NCBI GenBank assembly: GCA_964650465.1
Contig: CAZYTA010000002.1
Location: forward strand, 36,246 to 100,245
Direction: 5' to 3'
Length of the DNA: 64,000 nucleotides
Origin: RGIG6353 sp964650465
GTDB taxonomy: Bacteria > Bacillota > Clostridia > Oscillospirales > SIG627
The notes beneath the pieces are model-generated. The model was not told the origin of the DNA, did no database searches, and saw nothing but the letters and a program-made list of their open reading frames with translations. Shown piece by piece: positions 26,801 to 36,100 of the stretch (positions are counted from its first letter, which is position 1; each line of letters opens with the position of its first letter). The position numbers and the translations under genes were made by a program.

Positions 26801-28348
26801 CATGAGTATCTGCGCTTTTGCCCAGTGACCGTTAATATCACTAAAGCCGTTAGAAAGTGCTTCTTCGTTTACCGTTGTGTCATCAGCAATAAGATTCACT
26901 GCTCTGTTGACAATAGTTACAGCTTCGGCTCTGGTCACGGATGCCTCCGGTCTGTATGTTTCGTCACCGTAACCGTTGATTATACCGTTATCAGCCAGAG
27001 CCAGAATTGCTGTGCTGTACGGTGTTTCTTTGGTAACATCAGAGAAGCTTGATGTGCCGCTTCCTTTTAAGGTAACCAGACCGTATATAATCTGTGCAAG
27101 CTCACCTCTTGTAACAGGCTCTGCTGCATTCAGCTTCGTTCCCGTAACATAATCGAAAACTTTAAGCTTTTCGAGATAATTGACAGCATCATAGTACCAG
27201 TCATTTACCGAATAATCTGTAAATTTTGTAGTGCCGCCCGAGGGGATGTTATCGCTTCTCAAAAGAAGCTTTGTAAGAATTGTTGAAATTTCGGCTTTTG
27301 TGATATCTCCGTCAGGCTTGAAGGTACCGTCGCCGTAGCCCTGTATATAAGCAGTGTTAACGCCGTTATACTGGAAGGGCAGTATGATGGAGCCTACTTT
27401 ATTTCTTGTTGTGTAAACATCGGGAATGTACTGTACGTAGAAGCATGAATTGATCCAGATATTGTTGGAATTCTTTGACGATGTTATTGTGAGTCCGTTT
27501 CTGGGCATTTCGCCGTAAGGATATATTTCAATACCCAATACCCATCCCTTTGCTTCGGGAAAATCAACTGCAACAGAAAGAGTGTGTGTGTTTTCTGTCT
27601 TATGTGCTATGTTCATTTTAGCTGTATGCACAGTAACCGCACCTGTCTCGTCCATTGTATAAAGATTATAAATTGTTTTAAGATTGGGGTCTGTAGCAGT
27701 ACTGCTGTAAGAAACAGTGAAAGCAGTCTGTCTTACACCTACATTGAAACCGAGTGTATACAAATCCTCAACGGGAATGATTTCCTCAGGTGCATAGGCA
27801 TATCTGTAAAAAACGCTAAGGAATTGACTGCGGACGTTTGTCTGAGATACAGTTCCTTCACTGAGTCCTTGCGCCTGGGAAGATGAGATGTGCGAATGCG
27901 ACGAAATATAATATGTAGCAAAGGTACTGTGGTTGATAGCAGAGGTACCGGTCCAAACACCATCTACCCAAGATGTTGTTGTCTGTGCTCGTACTACGTC
28001 TTTGCCGCAGGATTCACTGTAATAAACCTCGCCGATATCATTTCTGTCTTCGGCGTCACCTTCGACCCATACAGCCTTTACAGCGCTTGTATCGGTGTTT
28101 TTGATGAACCAGATACCCGGCGTAAGACCGGATATTTCCGTTTTTCCTGTTTCCAGGGCTGTGTAGGTGGGAGTTTCATAGTTGGCGATTGTTACCTGTG
28201 CATATTCATAGTTAGCAGAGGCATCAAGACCAATTACAACGCCGTCTTTAACAGTGATTTCAGCAGATGCACTCACTGCAAATACTGCAGAAAGAAGCAT
28301 GAAAGCCAAAACAAAAGTTAAGACAAAGCTGAACTTCTTGTTTTTCAT
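23876..28348 (-). CDS. Giant SLH-anchored putative glycoside hydrolase, paralog 3
   Basis: 1490 aa with a signal peptide (about 1-29). The N-terminal 30-345 region is unrelated to that of paralogs 1 and 2: it opens with a GLDASANYEYAQVTIANYE segment of the 'GL-x-TYEY' beta type and continues as a beta-rich domain of unknown family. SLH domains are at about 350-545 (VNTAYIQGYGDGTFKPDG, WYYDAVNYL, IINGYGDETYRPEASVTRAE). The catalytic-type region has LDFHQGGSSFIQGDFNF, LGLHTYTSLV, the LIDEEIVLV insert, MIYLDGFESFA, DPVIEGSAF and FLDDLDYMGS. The C-terminal beta-sandwich contains a GWREFILIDADN strand. It has its own promoter and terminator. Substrate unknown; likely a surface glycan. Confidence 0.85.
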   Translation of the reverse strand: MKNKKFSFVLTFVLAFMLLSAVFAVSASAEITVKDGVVIGLDASANYEYAQVTIANYETPTYTALETGKTEISGLTPGIWFIKNTDTSAVKAVWVEGDAEDRNDIGEVYYSESCGKDVVRAQTTTSWVDGVWTGTSAINHSTFATYYISSHSHISSSQAQGLSEGTVSQTNVRSQFLSVFYRYAYAPEEIIPVEDLYTLGFNVGVRQTAFTVSYSSTATDPNLKTIYNLYTMDETGAVTVHTAKMNIAHKTENTHTLSVAVDFPEAKGWVLGIEIYPYGEMPRNGLTITSSKNSNNIWINSCFYVQYIPDVYTTRNKVGSIILPFQYNGVNTAYIQGYGDGTFKPDGDITKAEISTILTKLLLRSDNIPSGGTTKFTDYSVNDWYYDAVNYLEKLKVFDYVTGTKLNAAEPVTRGELAQIIYGLVTLKGSGTSSFSDVTKETPYSTAILALADNGIINGYGDETYRPEASVTRAEAVTIVNRAVNLIADDTTVNEEALSNGFSDINGHWAKAQILMAANDNVKSDRHIAADASDILETDSAIQFETTQLRVTINKTNGKVTSLINKYDNSEILGATVTPWFAYITVDSGFSFTPKLLDIVDGRLKVVFANGVEAYFIIDVNDNYFTIELDSQLPLGVKLIQFGNITVNTAFSTDVDSYRISAVSMHMNTNMVSRPGGAAKATTGYAMRKFGTMGAKLGITFSKFGGSKTGEHREYLKDILDAIDRSVGISSTKGSAYTYDNTDVFGDYVIQSGNLTASTATETAQTLKKYSIDQLDFHQGGSSFIQGDFNFKCAAVTGETFTTAAQFKERIGNLVTAEGIQLGLHTYTSLVDASAKTILTNPKWQKQIMHLESENLTLASDVAADATVFPTNEDPSGIKLVGEKAGGGTSSLPWSGPNTGYFLIDEEIVLVTASDTTGLTTVSRGKCGTTAVAHSAGAKIIHYLGHYGMFQPIPGSELFYHVADLTAKAYNDGGFEMIYLDGFESFARNIFAPSEEHWYYYASFLQRLLSQLDRDPVIEGSAFPVAFWNARARGGAVDHGTRETKKYNYNHLTSNRGYLNAYLTATLGWFHYAPDMSASYKNTYSKTMFLDDLDYMGSMGIAFDMSTVANGFAVSTYSSYPTISNNTMYYSLYSRLRKANYFSDNVKATLQEGILNGKEYKVQEQSDGSWAFREMTYFKNKVFDLEDTTYATGSGTNPYNAQTPYIRVEQRFSTLSKNEVTVLAFDEAAEVSTLTGTHSFTATNLSSTRAFKIKVYGNGDSSDGILLTLRSASVSETGRLDFFLPTAHTGWREFILIDADNADYDGYDFAGDSITSCDYSTFRNSYDFTTANSVAVNIAGDCAGVMIDDLRAYTITNSPAVNPSVTINGSTITFSATLRSGEFIEYFPELGKAYHHSYNYSTTSPTNNGNTATVSEISFSGSVTVPVGDFTYTYNASKKTGSDVTLGTVGGPLRAKVVIGLQSSELIANEDTWTATLPEMEDDLQYITLN

Positions 28349-28387
28349 AATTTCCTCCTAAAAAACGATTTATATATAGCCATTCAC

Positions 28388-28416
28388 ATTATATCACAGC
28401 AAAATTCAAAAGTCAA
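28388..28416 (-). promoter_or_regulatory. Sigma-A promoter of giant SLH paralog 3
   Basis: Minus strand TTGACT (28416-28411), a 17-nt spacer and TATAAT (28393-28388), about 40 nt before the ATG at 28348. Confidence 0.8.
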
Positions 28417-28510
28417 TCTTTTTGTAACAATATAACGTTAAATGTGCCATTTACCGTTAATTGTTTATTTAAAATGCCAAATGTTCGATACAAATAGTTT
28501 AGTATTGAAA

Positions 28511-28544
28511 AAAAACAGCAAAGCGTTTTCGCTTTGCTGTTTTT
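28511..28544 (-). terminator. Terminator of giant SLH paralog 4
   Basis: A 15-bp stem (28511-28525 with 28530-28544, arm core CAGCAAAGCG) and TTTT loop, 6 nt after the stop at 28551. The arms are A- and T-rich, so it may work in both directions. Confidence 0.88.
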
Positions 28545-28550
28545 GGGGGA

Positions 28551-31500
28551 TTACTTAAGTGTAACGTACTGAATATCATCGGGAATATCCACAGTAGGAG
28601 CCGCCCATGTGTCTTCATTTGCTATGAGCTCTGCACTCATAAGTCCAAGAACTACTTGGGCTCTGAGAGGAGCTTCTGTTGTACCTGTAGCATTATAAGT
28701 GTAGTCGAATTCACCTGCAGGGACAGTCAATGAGCCTGTAAATGTGATTTCGGTTACTGTGGGAGTATTACCGTTTGTACCGTCTGTAAGGACATTATAC
28801 GAATGGAGATAAGCTTTGTTCAACTCGGGGATGTATTCGATATATTCACCGCTTCTTACAGTTGTGTTGAAGGTGATGGTGTTGCTTCCGACTGTCACGG
28901 AAGGATTTTGAGCAGGAGCATTGACGGGTGTGCAAGCTCTGAGGTCGTCAATTTTAACACCTGTACAGTCACCGGCACATGTAATCTTCACACTGTTAAC
29001 ACCTGAGATGTAGAAGCTGTTACGGTATGCCGTATAGTTTGTACTTGTGATTGTAACGCCCGAGAAGGTATATCCGTCGTAATCAGCATTGTCCATATCA
29101 AAGAGAATAAACTCGCGTGTACCTGTAAAGTCGGTGGGAATGAACAAATCAAGACGTCCCGCTTCGCTGGTAGCAGTTGTTCCCATTGTGAGAAGCAGAG
29201 CGCTTCCTTCAATGCCGTTACCTGTCACCTTTATCTTGAATGAGCGTGTGTTTGTAAGGTTCATAGCATCAAAGCTATATGTTCCCGCAGCAACATCAGC
29301 TGTCTCGTCGAATGCATATACTGTTGTTTCGTTTTCTCCCAGTGTTGAATATCTCTGCTCGACTCTGATGTAAGGTGTCTGTTCATTATAGGGGTTAGTG
29401 GCAGTGTCGGTTACAAACATATCGTCTGCCATGTCAAATACCTTGTTCTTGACATAGGTCATTTCTCTGAATGCCCAGCTTCCGTCGCTCTGTTCTTCAA
29501 CCTTATATTCCTTACCTGCATCATAACCCTTTCTGAGCGTTTCTTTTACTGCGTCAGAGAAGTAATTTGCCTTTCTGAGTCTTGAATAGAGGTTAAAGTA
29601 CATACTGTTATCGGATATAGTTTTGTTTGAGGTAAATGAACTAACGCTGTGGTTATAAACTGTCGAATAATCGTATGCTATACCGAGAGAGCCCATGTGA
29701 TCAAGGTCATCTCTGAACATAGTTTTATACCAAGTGTTCTTATAAGCTTGTGAAACGTCTGCACCGTAGTTGAACCAGCCGAGAGTCGAGGTGTAGTAAT
29801 AGCCGTAATGTGAGCCGTAGTTGCCCTTGGCGTGATTGTAGTTGTACTTCTTGAACTGACGGGTTGCGTTATCTACCGCACCTGCACGTCCTCTTGCTGC
29901 CCAGAAGCCTGTGGGAAGTGAAGAGCCTTCGATGATAGGATCCACTTCACAGCCCGAAACAACTCTCTGAATGAATGAAGCATAGTAGTACCATGAAAGG
30001 GAAGTGTCAATCATGGTGTCTCTTGAAAAAGATTCAAGACCGTCAAGGTAGATCATTTCGAATCCGCCCTCGTTGTATGCCTTAGCTGTCAGGTCTGCTA
30101 TGTGATAGAACAGGTCTGAGCCGGGCTTGGGCTGGAACATTGAGTAGTGACCTAAAAGATGTCTGATTTCTGCACCTGCAAGGTGGGGAGCTGCTTTTGT
30201 TCCGCAAACAGCTCTTGAAGAAATTGTGAGTCCGGTGTCTGATGCAGTGGAGACTCTGAACAATTCCTCGTCGATAAGGAAGTAGTTAGTATTGGGACCG
30301 CTCCAAGGAAGGGTAGAAGTACCGCCTCCTGCAGCTGCGCCATAAAGAACAAGTCCGGAAGCATCTTCGTTAGTAAGGAATGTTTTGTCTGTTGATGTAA
30401 CATCTGCGGCAAGTGTCAAAACATAATCTTCTTCGTAAAGAAGGTCCTTCTGCCACTTGGGGTCTGAAAGAATAGTTGTAGCACTGCTTGATACAAGGGA
30501 AGAATATGTGTGAAGACCAAGCTGTATTCCGCTTGCAGTGAGTGTGTTACCGATTCTTTCCTTGAACTGTGCCGCAGTTGTGAAGGATTCTCCTGTAACA
30601 GCCGCACACTTGAAGTTGAATTCACCCTGAATGAAGGTTGAATCGCCCTGATGGATATCCAGCTGGTCGATGCTGTAGGTATTGAGTGTATCTGCAATAG
30701 ACTGAGCATTAGAAGCCGAAAGTCCGCCGGATGTGATAATATAATCACCGAACAAGTCCTGATTGTCAAGAGTGTAAGGACCGCCATGTGTTGATGTAGT
30801 TCCGACGGTCGGGTCGATTGCATCAACAATCTGCTTGAGATATGTTCTGTGTTCACCTGTTTTTCTGTCACCGTACTTTGAGAAGGTAATTGCCATCTTA
30901 CCGCCCATTGTGGTACCGGTTCCTGACATTACTCTTCCTACGGTTTCTTTTACTTTTCCTCCGGGGAAATTAACATAGTCTGTATTTGCATTCATTGATA
31001 CAGAAGAAATTCTGTATGAATCGGCATCTTCGGAGAATTCACACGAAATGTTTGTTTTTCCGAAACAAAGAGTTTTGGCACCGTAAGGAAGCTTGGAGTC
31101 AAGCTCAAATGTCATGTAGTTGTCATTGCATTCAACAATGAAATACGCTTCCATCTTGTTGCCGAATTTTACTCTGAGTCTTCCGTCAACAACATCTATT
31201 GCAGAAGGGTAGAAGTAGTTGCCCTTATCTGTAATAAGGTAGAAGAACCAGGGAGCGGTAGAAGCAGCCTTAACATCGGTGTTGTCATATTTATTGATTA
31301 TAGCTGAAACCTTACCTGTGCTTCTGTCAAGTTCAATTCTGACATGGTTGGTTTCGAAGCTTACAAGAGAGTCTGTTAAGAGAATTCCCGAAGAATCAGC
31401 TTCGGAGTGGTGGATACTCTTGACATTATCATTTGAAGCCATAAGAATCTGATATTCAGCCCAGTGTCCGCCGATGTCATTAAATACTGTTTCGAGACCG

Positions 31501-33002
31501 TCTTCGGAAACTGTTTTTTCGTCTGCCAAGAGATTGATGATACGGTTGAAAACAGTTACCGCTTCAGCTCTTGTAATTGTAGCATCAGGTCTGAATGTTT
31601 TGTCTCCGTAGCCTTCAAGCACGCCCATGCTTGCCAGTGTAGCGACTGCCTCGTAGCAGTCATCTGTTTCGCTGACATCCTTAAAATAGTTGCCCGTCAC
31701 CGCGTCTGCCTGCGATGTGCTGAATATCATCTGAACAAATTCGCCTCTGGTTATTGCCTTGTTGGGATGAAGAAGAGCACTGTCAAGATAGTCAAAGCCG
31801 TAAATTGATTCAATGTAGGCTATGTCGTTATAGAACCAATCGTTAACTGAAACGTCTGCAAATTTTGTAGTAAGCTCGGTAGGCATTGTTGAGCCGTTCA
31901 AAGTAAGACGTGCAAGAATAGCGGCGGTCTCTGCTTTTGTTATATCAGCATCGGGAGCAAATGTACCGTTGCCGTATCCCTCAATGTAGGCATTGTTAAT
32001 ACCGTTGTACTGAACGGGAATTTCACTTGTTTTAGCTGAGTACTTTGTTGCATATCCCGTAGGTCTGTATTCTATGAAGTACATTGTATTGTAGTATGTA
32101 TGGACATAATTGGGATCAGGACATACATCGAAGGTAGCCGAAACGGGTACCTTACCGTAGGGATAAACATCAAGACCGATTACCCAGCCCGTAGCATCGG
32201 GGAATGCTGTTTCAATAACAACAGTGTGCGAAGTAGAACAGCTTCTTTTGCTGTCGCTTATTTCGTGAGCTGTCTCGAACAGAGCCTCGTGTGTTGTTAC
32301 GGCACCTGTCTCGTCCATTGTGTAAAGAACATACTTTGTCTGAGGCAAAGTAGTCCCCGTGTAAAGAAGCGAGCCAAGTCTGATACCTACATTGAAGCTC
32401 ATCGTGTAAAGCTCATCAACCGCTATTATTTCTTCGGGATTATATGCGTATTTAAACACTACACTCTGCATTTTCTGTCTTACTTTTGTTCGGCTGATAG
32501 ATCCTTCAACAAGAGAAGAGCAGTATGAGGAAGGAATGTGGCTGCCACCTATTTCGGAAAGGTAATAGGTAGCAAAAGCCTTGTTTGAGGCTGTACCTGT
32601 ACCGGTCCAGACACCGGGGACAAAATATGTAACATTTTGCGCCTGGAGCTCATCCTTACCCCAAGATTCATTGTACACAAGAGTACCTATACTGTTACGG
32701 TCACTTGCAGAACCGGGAACCAATACAGCTGTAACTGTATCTGATGAAGTTTCCTTGATGTAATACATACCTGCATCAAGTCCTTCGATACTCGTCACCC
32801 CCGAAGGTGCCGCTGTATATACAGGGGATGTGTAATTTGCCAATGTAACAGGAGCATACTCGTAAGACTTAGTTGAATCAAGTCCTACAACAGTTCCTCT
32901 TTCTACTGTAATTGCAGCCATGGATGTAACAGCAAAAACACAGCAAAGAAGTGTTACAGATACAATTACAGTGAGCAGAAATTTTAAGCTTCTGAATTTC
33001 AT
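28551..33002 (-). CDS. Giant SLH-anchored putative glycoside hydrolase, paralog 4
   Basis: 1483 aa from the ATG at 33002, chosen because GGAGGA lies 7 nt upstream; an ATG at 33029 lacks such a site. Signal peptide about 1-30. The N-terminal domain is of the paralog 3/5 type (GLDSTKSYEYAPVTLANYT), then SLH domains at about 345-545 (INNAYIEGYGNGTFAPDADI). The enzyme-like region has LDIHQGDSTFIQGEFNF, LGLHTYSSLV, LIDEELFRV, MIYLDGLESFS, DPIIEGSSL and FRDDLDHMGS. The C-terminal beta-sandwich is shared with the others. One change from the family is HQGD for HQGG. It sits in head-to-tail series with paralogs 3 and 5, each with separate promoter and terminator. Confidence 0.85.
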   Translation of the reverse strand: MKFRSLKFLLTVIVSVTLLCCVFAVTSMAAITVERGTVVGLDSTKSYEYAPVTLANYTSPVYTAAPSGVTSIEGLDAGMYYIKETSSDTVTAVLVPGSASDRNSIGTLVYNESWGKDELQAQNVTYFVPGVWTGTGTASNKAFATYYLSEIGGSHIPSSYCSSLVEGSISRTKVRQKMQSVVFKYAYNPEEIIAVDELYTMSFNVGIRLGSLLYTGTTLPQTKYVLYTMDETGAVTTHEALFETAHEISDSKRSCSTSHTVVIETAFPDATGWVIGLDVYPYGKVPVSATFDVCPDPNYVHTYYNTMYFIEYRPTGYATKYSAKTSEIPVQYNGINNAYIEGYGNGTFAPDADITKAETAAILARLTLNGSTMPTELTTKFADVSVNDWFYNDIAYIESIYGFDYLDSALLHPNKAITRGEFVQMIFSTSQADAVTGNYFKDVSETDDCYEAVATLASMGVLEGYGDKTFRPDATITRAEAVTVFNRIINLLADEKTVSEDGLETVFNDIGGHWAEYQILMASNDNVKSIHHSEADSSGILLTDSLVSFETNHVRIELDRSTGKVSAIINKYDNTDVKAASTAPWFFYLITDKGNYFYPSAIDVVDGRLRVKFGNKMEAYFIVECNDNYMTFELDSKLPYGAKTLCFGKTNISCEFSEDADSYRISSVSMNANTDYVNFPGGKVKETVGRVMSGTGTTMGGKMAITFSKYGDRKTGEHRTYLKQIVDAIDPTVGTTSTHGGPYTLDNQDLFGDYIITSGGLSASNAQSIADTLNTYSIDQLDIHQGDSTFIQGEFNFKCAAVTGESFTTAAQFKERIGNTLTASGIQLGLHTYSSLVSSSATTILSDPKWQKDLLYEEDYVLTLAADVTSTDKTFLTNEDASGLVLYGAAAGGGTSTLPWSGPNTNYFLIDEELFRVSTASDTGLTISSRAVCGTKAAPHLAGAEIRHLLGHYSMFQPKPGSDLFYHIADLTAKAYNEGGFEMIYLDGLESFSRDTMIDTSLSWYYYASFIQRVVSGCEVDPIIEGSSLPTGFWAARGRAGAVDNATRQFKKYNYNHAKGNYGSHYGYYYTSTLGWFNYGADVSQAYKNTWYKTMFRDDLDHMGSLGIAYDYSTVYNHSVSSFTSNKTISDNSMYFNLYSRLRKANYFSDAVKETLRKGYDAGKEYKVEEQSDGSWAFREMTYVKNKVFDMADDMFVTDTATNPYNEQTPYIRVEQRYSTLGENETTVYAFDETADVAAGTYSFDAMNLTNTRSFKIKVTGNGIEGSALLLTMGTTATSEAGRLDLFIPTDFTGTREFILFDMDNADYDGYTFSGVTITSTNYTAYRNSFYISGVNSVKITCAGDCTGVKIDDLRACTPVNAPAQNPSVTVGSNTITFNTTVRSGEYIEYIPELNKAYLHSYNVLTDGTNGNTPTVTEITFTGSLTVPAGEFDYTYNATGTTEAPLRAQVVLGLMSAELIANEDTWAAPTVDIPDDIQYVTLK

Positions 33003-33043
33003 TTTTTTCCTCCAAAAATTAATTTTCATAAATAATCATTATT

Positions 33044-33072
33044 ATTTTACACTTTTTTTCTTAAAAAGTCAA
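33044..33072 (-). promoter_or_regulatory. Sigma-A promoter of giant SLH paralog 4
   Basis: Minus strand TTGACT (33072-33067), a 17-nt spacer and TAAAAT (33049-33044). Confidence 0.75.
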
Positions 33073-33134
33073 TGTACAGTGAAGAAAAATCTTACAACAA
33101 TTATTTGTACCTCTTGCACAATTTGCAAAAAGAA

Positions 33135-33169
33135 AATAAGCTGCAAAAAATGCATTTTTGCAGCTTATT
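33135..33169 (-). terminator. Terminator of giant SLH paralog 5
   Basis: A 15-bp stem (AATAAGCTGCAAAAA at 33135-33149 with 33155-33169), T-rich on the minus-strand 3' side, 20 nt after the stop at 33190. Confidence 0.82.
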
Positions 33170-33189
33170 GACTGTTATTTAATTGACAG

Positions 33190-36100
33190 TTATTTAATTG
33201 TTACCCACTGAAGATCCTCTTCAAGCTCTATTTGAGGAGCTGTCCATGTATCCTCGTTTGCAATAATTTCAGCACTCTTAAGTCCGAGTACAACCTGTGC
33301 TCTCAGAGTTGCTTCGGTTTCTGCAGACGCATTATAGGTGTAGCTGAAATCCCCTTCGGGTACTGTAAGAGAGCCAACGAAGGTTATTTCTGTAACACTT
33401 TTTGCCACGCCGTTTGTTCCGTCGGTGTTTACTGCATATGAGTGGTGATAAGCTTTGTTAAGCTCAGGGAAGTATTCTATATACTCACCGCTTCTGACCG
33501 TAGTGTTAAATGTGATTGTACTGTTGCCTACAGTTACGGAAGGTGAGACCGCAGGTGAGTTGACAGCGGTATATGCTATCAAATCATCAAGCATTACACC
33601 CGTACATTTTCCGCAAAGTATTACTTTTACAGATGCAATGTTGTAATCTGTTGTACCTCTGAAGTATTCATTTTCGCCCGAGAAACTGTAGCCGGGGTGG
33701 TCCGAGTTATCCGCGTCCGCAAGAATAAACTCTCTCCAGCCTGTGAAATTCAAGGGTATACAGAAATTGAGATTGTTATTAAGGGACAGCATAACAGCAT
33801 CTGTTGACGAACCGTTGCCGTAAACCTTAACCTTGTATACACATCTCGACGAGCCGCCTGTCGCTGTTGTTGTGTATGTGCCTGCTGTTATCTGTGCTGT
33901 CTCGTCAAATGCGTAGAGTATCTGTGCGTTTTCTCCGAGAGTTGAATATCTCTGCTCAATTCTTATGTAAGGAGTTTGTTCGTTGTATGGGTTTGTTCCA
34001 TTGCCTGTAACGAACAGTGAATCTGTTGTATCAAGCACCTTGTTTTTGAGATATGTCATTTCCCTGAACGCCCATGTTCCGTCGCTTTGTTCTTCAAGCT
34101 TGTATTCCTTACCCTCGGTTATTCCGAGACGAAGTGTTTTCTTAACTGCAGGGGAGAAGTATCCGCCCTTACGGAGCCTTGAATAAAGACTGTAATACAT
34201 TGTGTTGTCTGCAAGCGACTTGTATGTTTTGAAGTTTGAAACCGAGAAGGGCTGACAAACGGTTGTCATATCGTATGCAATACCGATTGAACCCATATGG
34301 TCAAGGTCGTCTCTGAATACAGTCTTTACAGATGTGTTCTTAAGGGTTGTTCCCATATCGGGTGAATAGTGGAACCAGCCGAGTGTCGCCGTGCAATAGT
34401 AATTGAGAAGTCCCTTGTTTGAGTTAAGATGGTTTGTATTGAAATTCTTATAGTCTCTGTGTGAGTGGTCCCAGGCACCGCCTCTTGCACGTGCTGTCCA
34501 GAATCCGAGCGGGAAGGCAGAGCCTTCAATAATCGGACTGTCGTGACATCCGGAAACTACACGCTGAATGAAGGTTGCATAGTAGTACCAAGACTCACTT
34601 GAATTTACAAAATGAGCAAATGATTCAAGTCCGTCAAGATAAATCATCTCAAAGCCGCCTTCGTTGTATGCCTGTGCTGTAAGGTCGGCTATGTGATAGA
34701 AGAGTTCAGAGCCGGGAATTGGCTGGAACATACCGTACCAGCACTGGAACTGACGGATTTCAGCACCTGCCTGATGCGATGCGGCTGTAGTTCCGCACTG
34801 TCCTCTTGTTACCGTTGTAAGACCGGTGGAATCAAACGCAGTTACATAAACTATTTCTTCATCTATAAGATAGTATCTTGTTTCAGGTCCGTTCCACGGA
34901 ACACCGCTTGCTGCCATTGTAAGCGTGCTTGCATCCTCGTTGGTGGGGAATACTCTAACAGAGCTGTTTATATCGGAGGCAAGCGTAAGAACATTATCCT
35001 CGTCGTAGCATATTTGCTTTTGCCACTTGGGGTTTTTGAGAATTGTTGTAGCATTGGAAGGTACAAGAGAGGAATATGTGTGCATACCAAGCTGGATACC
35101 TTCGTTGATTGCAATATATCCGACCCTGTCTTTGAACTGAGATGCAGTAGTAAAGCTTTCGCCCGAAACGGCAGCGCATTTGAAGTTGAATTCACCCTGT
35201 ATGAAGGTAGAGCCGCCCTGATGCATATCAAGCTGGTCAATGCTGTATTTTTTCATAACTTGGGCGGTTTCCAGAGCAGTGCTTGCATTAAAGCCGCTTG
35301 ACAGAATAACATAATCGCCGTACACATCGTTGTGATCTGCTGTGAAAGCGCCTCCCTTGTTGGAGAAAGTACCTAAAGTCGGATCTATTTCATAAACAAT
35401 GTCTTTAAGTATAGCTCTGTGCTCACCTTCGACCTTACCGCCGAATTTGGAGAAAACTACTCCTATTTTTGCACCCAAGCCACCGAATTTTCTCATAACC
35501 TTTGCATTAACCGCCTTGGACGCACCTCCGGGGAAATATGAGGAGTTGGTGTTTGCGGTCATAGTAACGCCTGAAATTCTGTACGAAGACTCATCCTCAT
35601 CAGAAAATTCTGTGTTTACGCGCAGATTTGAAAAAATCAGCTCTTTAACACCAATAGGAAGCTCGGAATCAAGCTCTACTGTGAAAAAGTCATCGGTAAA
35701 ATCAAATATAAAATATGCTTCTGTGTCATTTGAGTAGTTTACGTGAAGTCTGTTGTCAACAATCTCCAGCTTGATGGGATAAAACGTTAGCCCTGAATTT
35801 GATACGATGTATGTAAACCACGGAGTTGCAGAAGCACTGAATATATCAGTGTTATCGTATTTGTTTATCAAAGAAGTGATTCTTCCGGTACTCTTGTTGA
35901 CAGTAAGCTTGACATGGTTTGTCTCAAATTGAATGGCTGTACCTGTATCAAACAATCCGGAAGCACTCGCTTCAAGATGGTGGGGCGTCTTTACGTTGTC
36001 ATTGGCAGCCATAAGTATCTGATATTCAGCCCAATGTCCGTCTATGTCAGAAAAGCTGTTAGATAAAGTTTCCTTGACTACCGTGTTACTGTTGGCTGTA

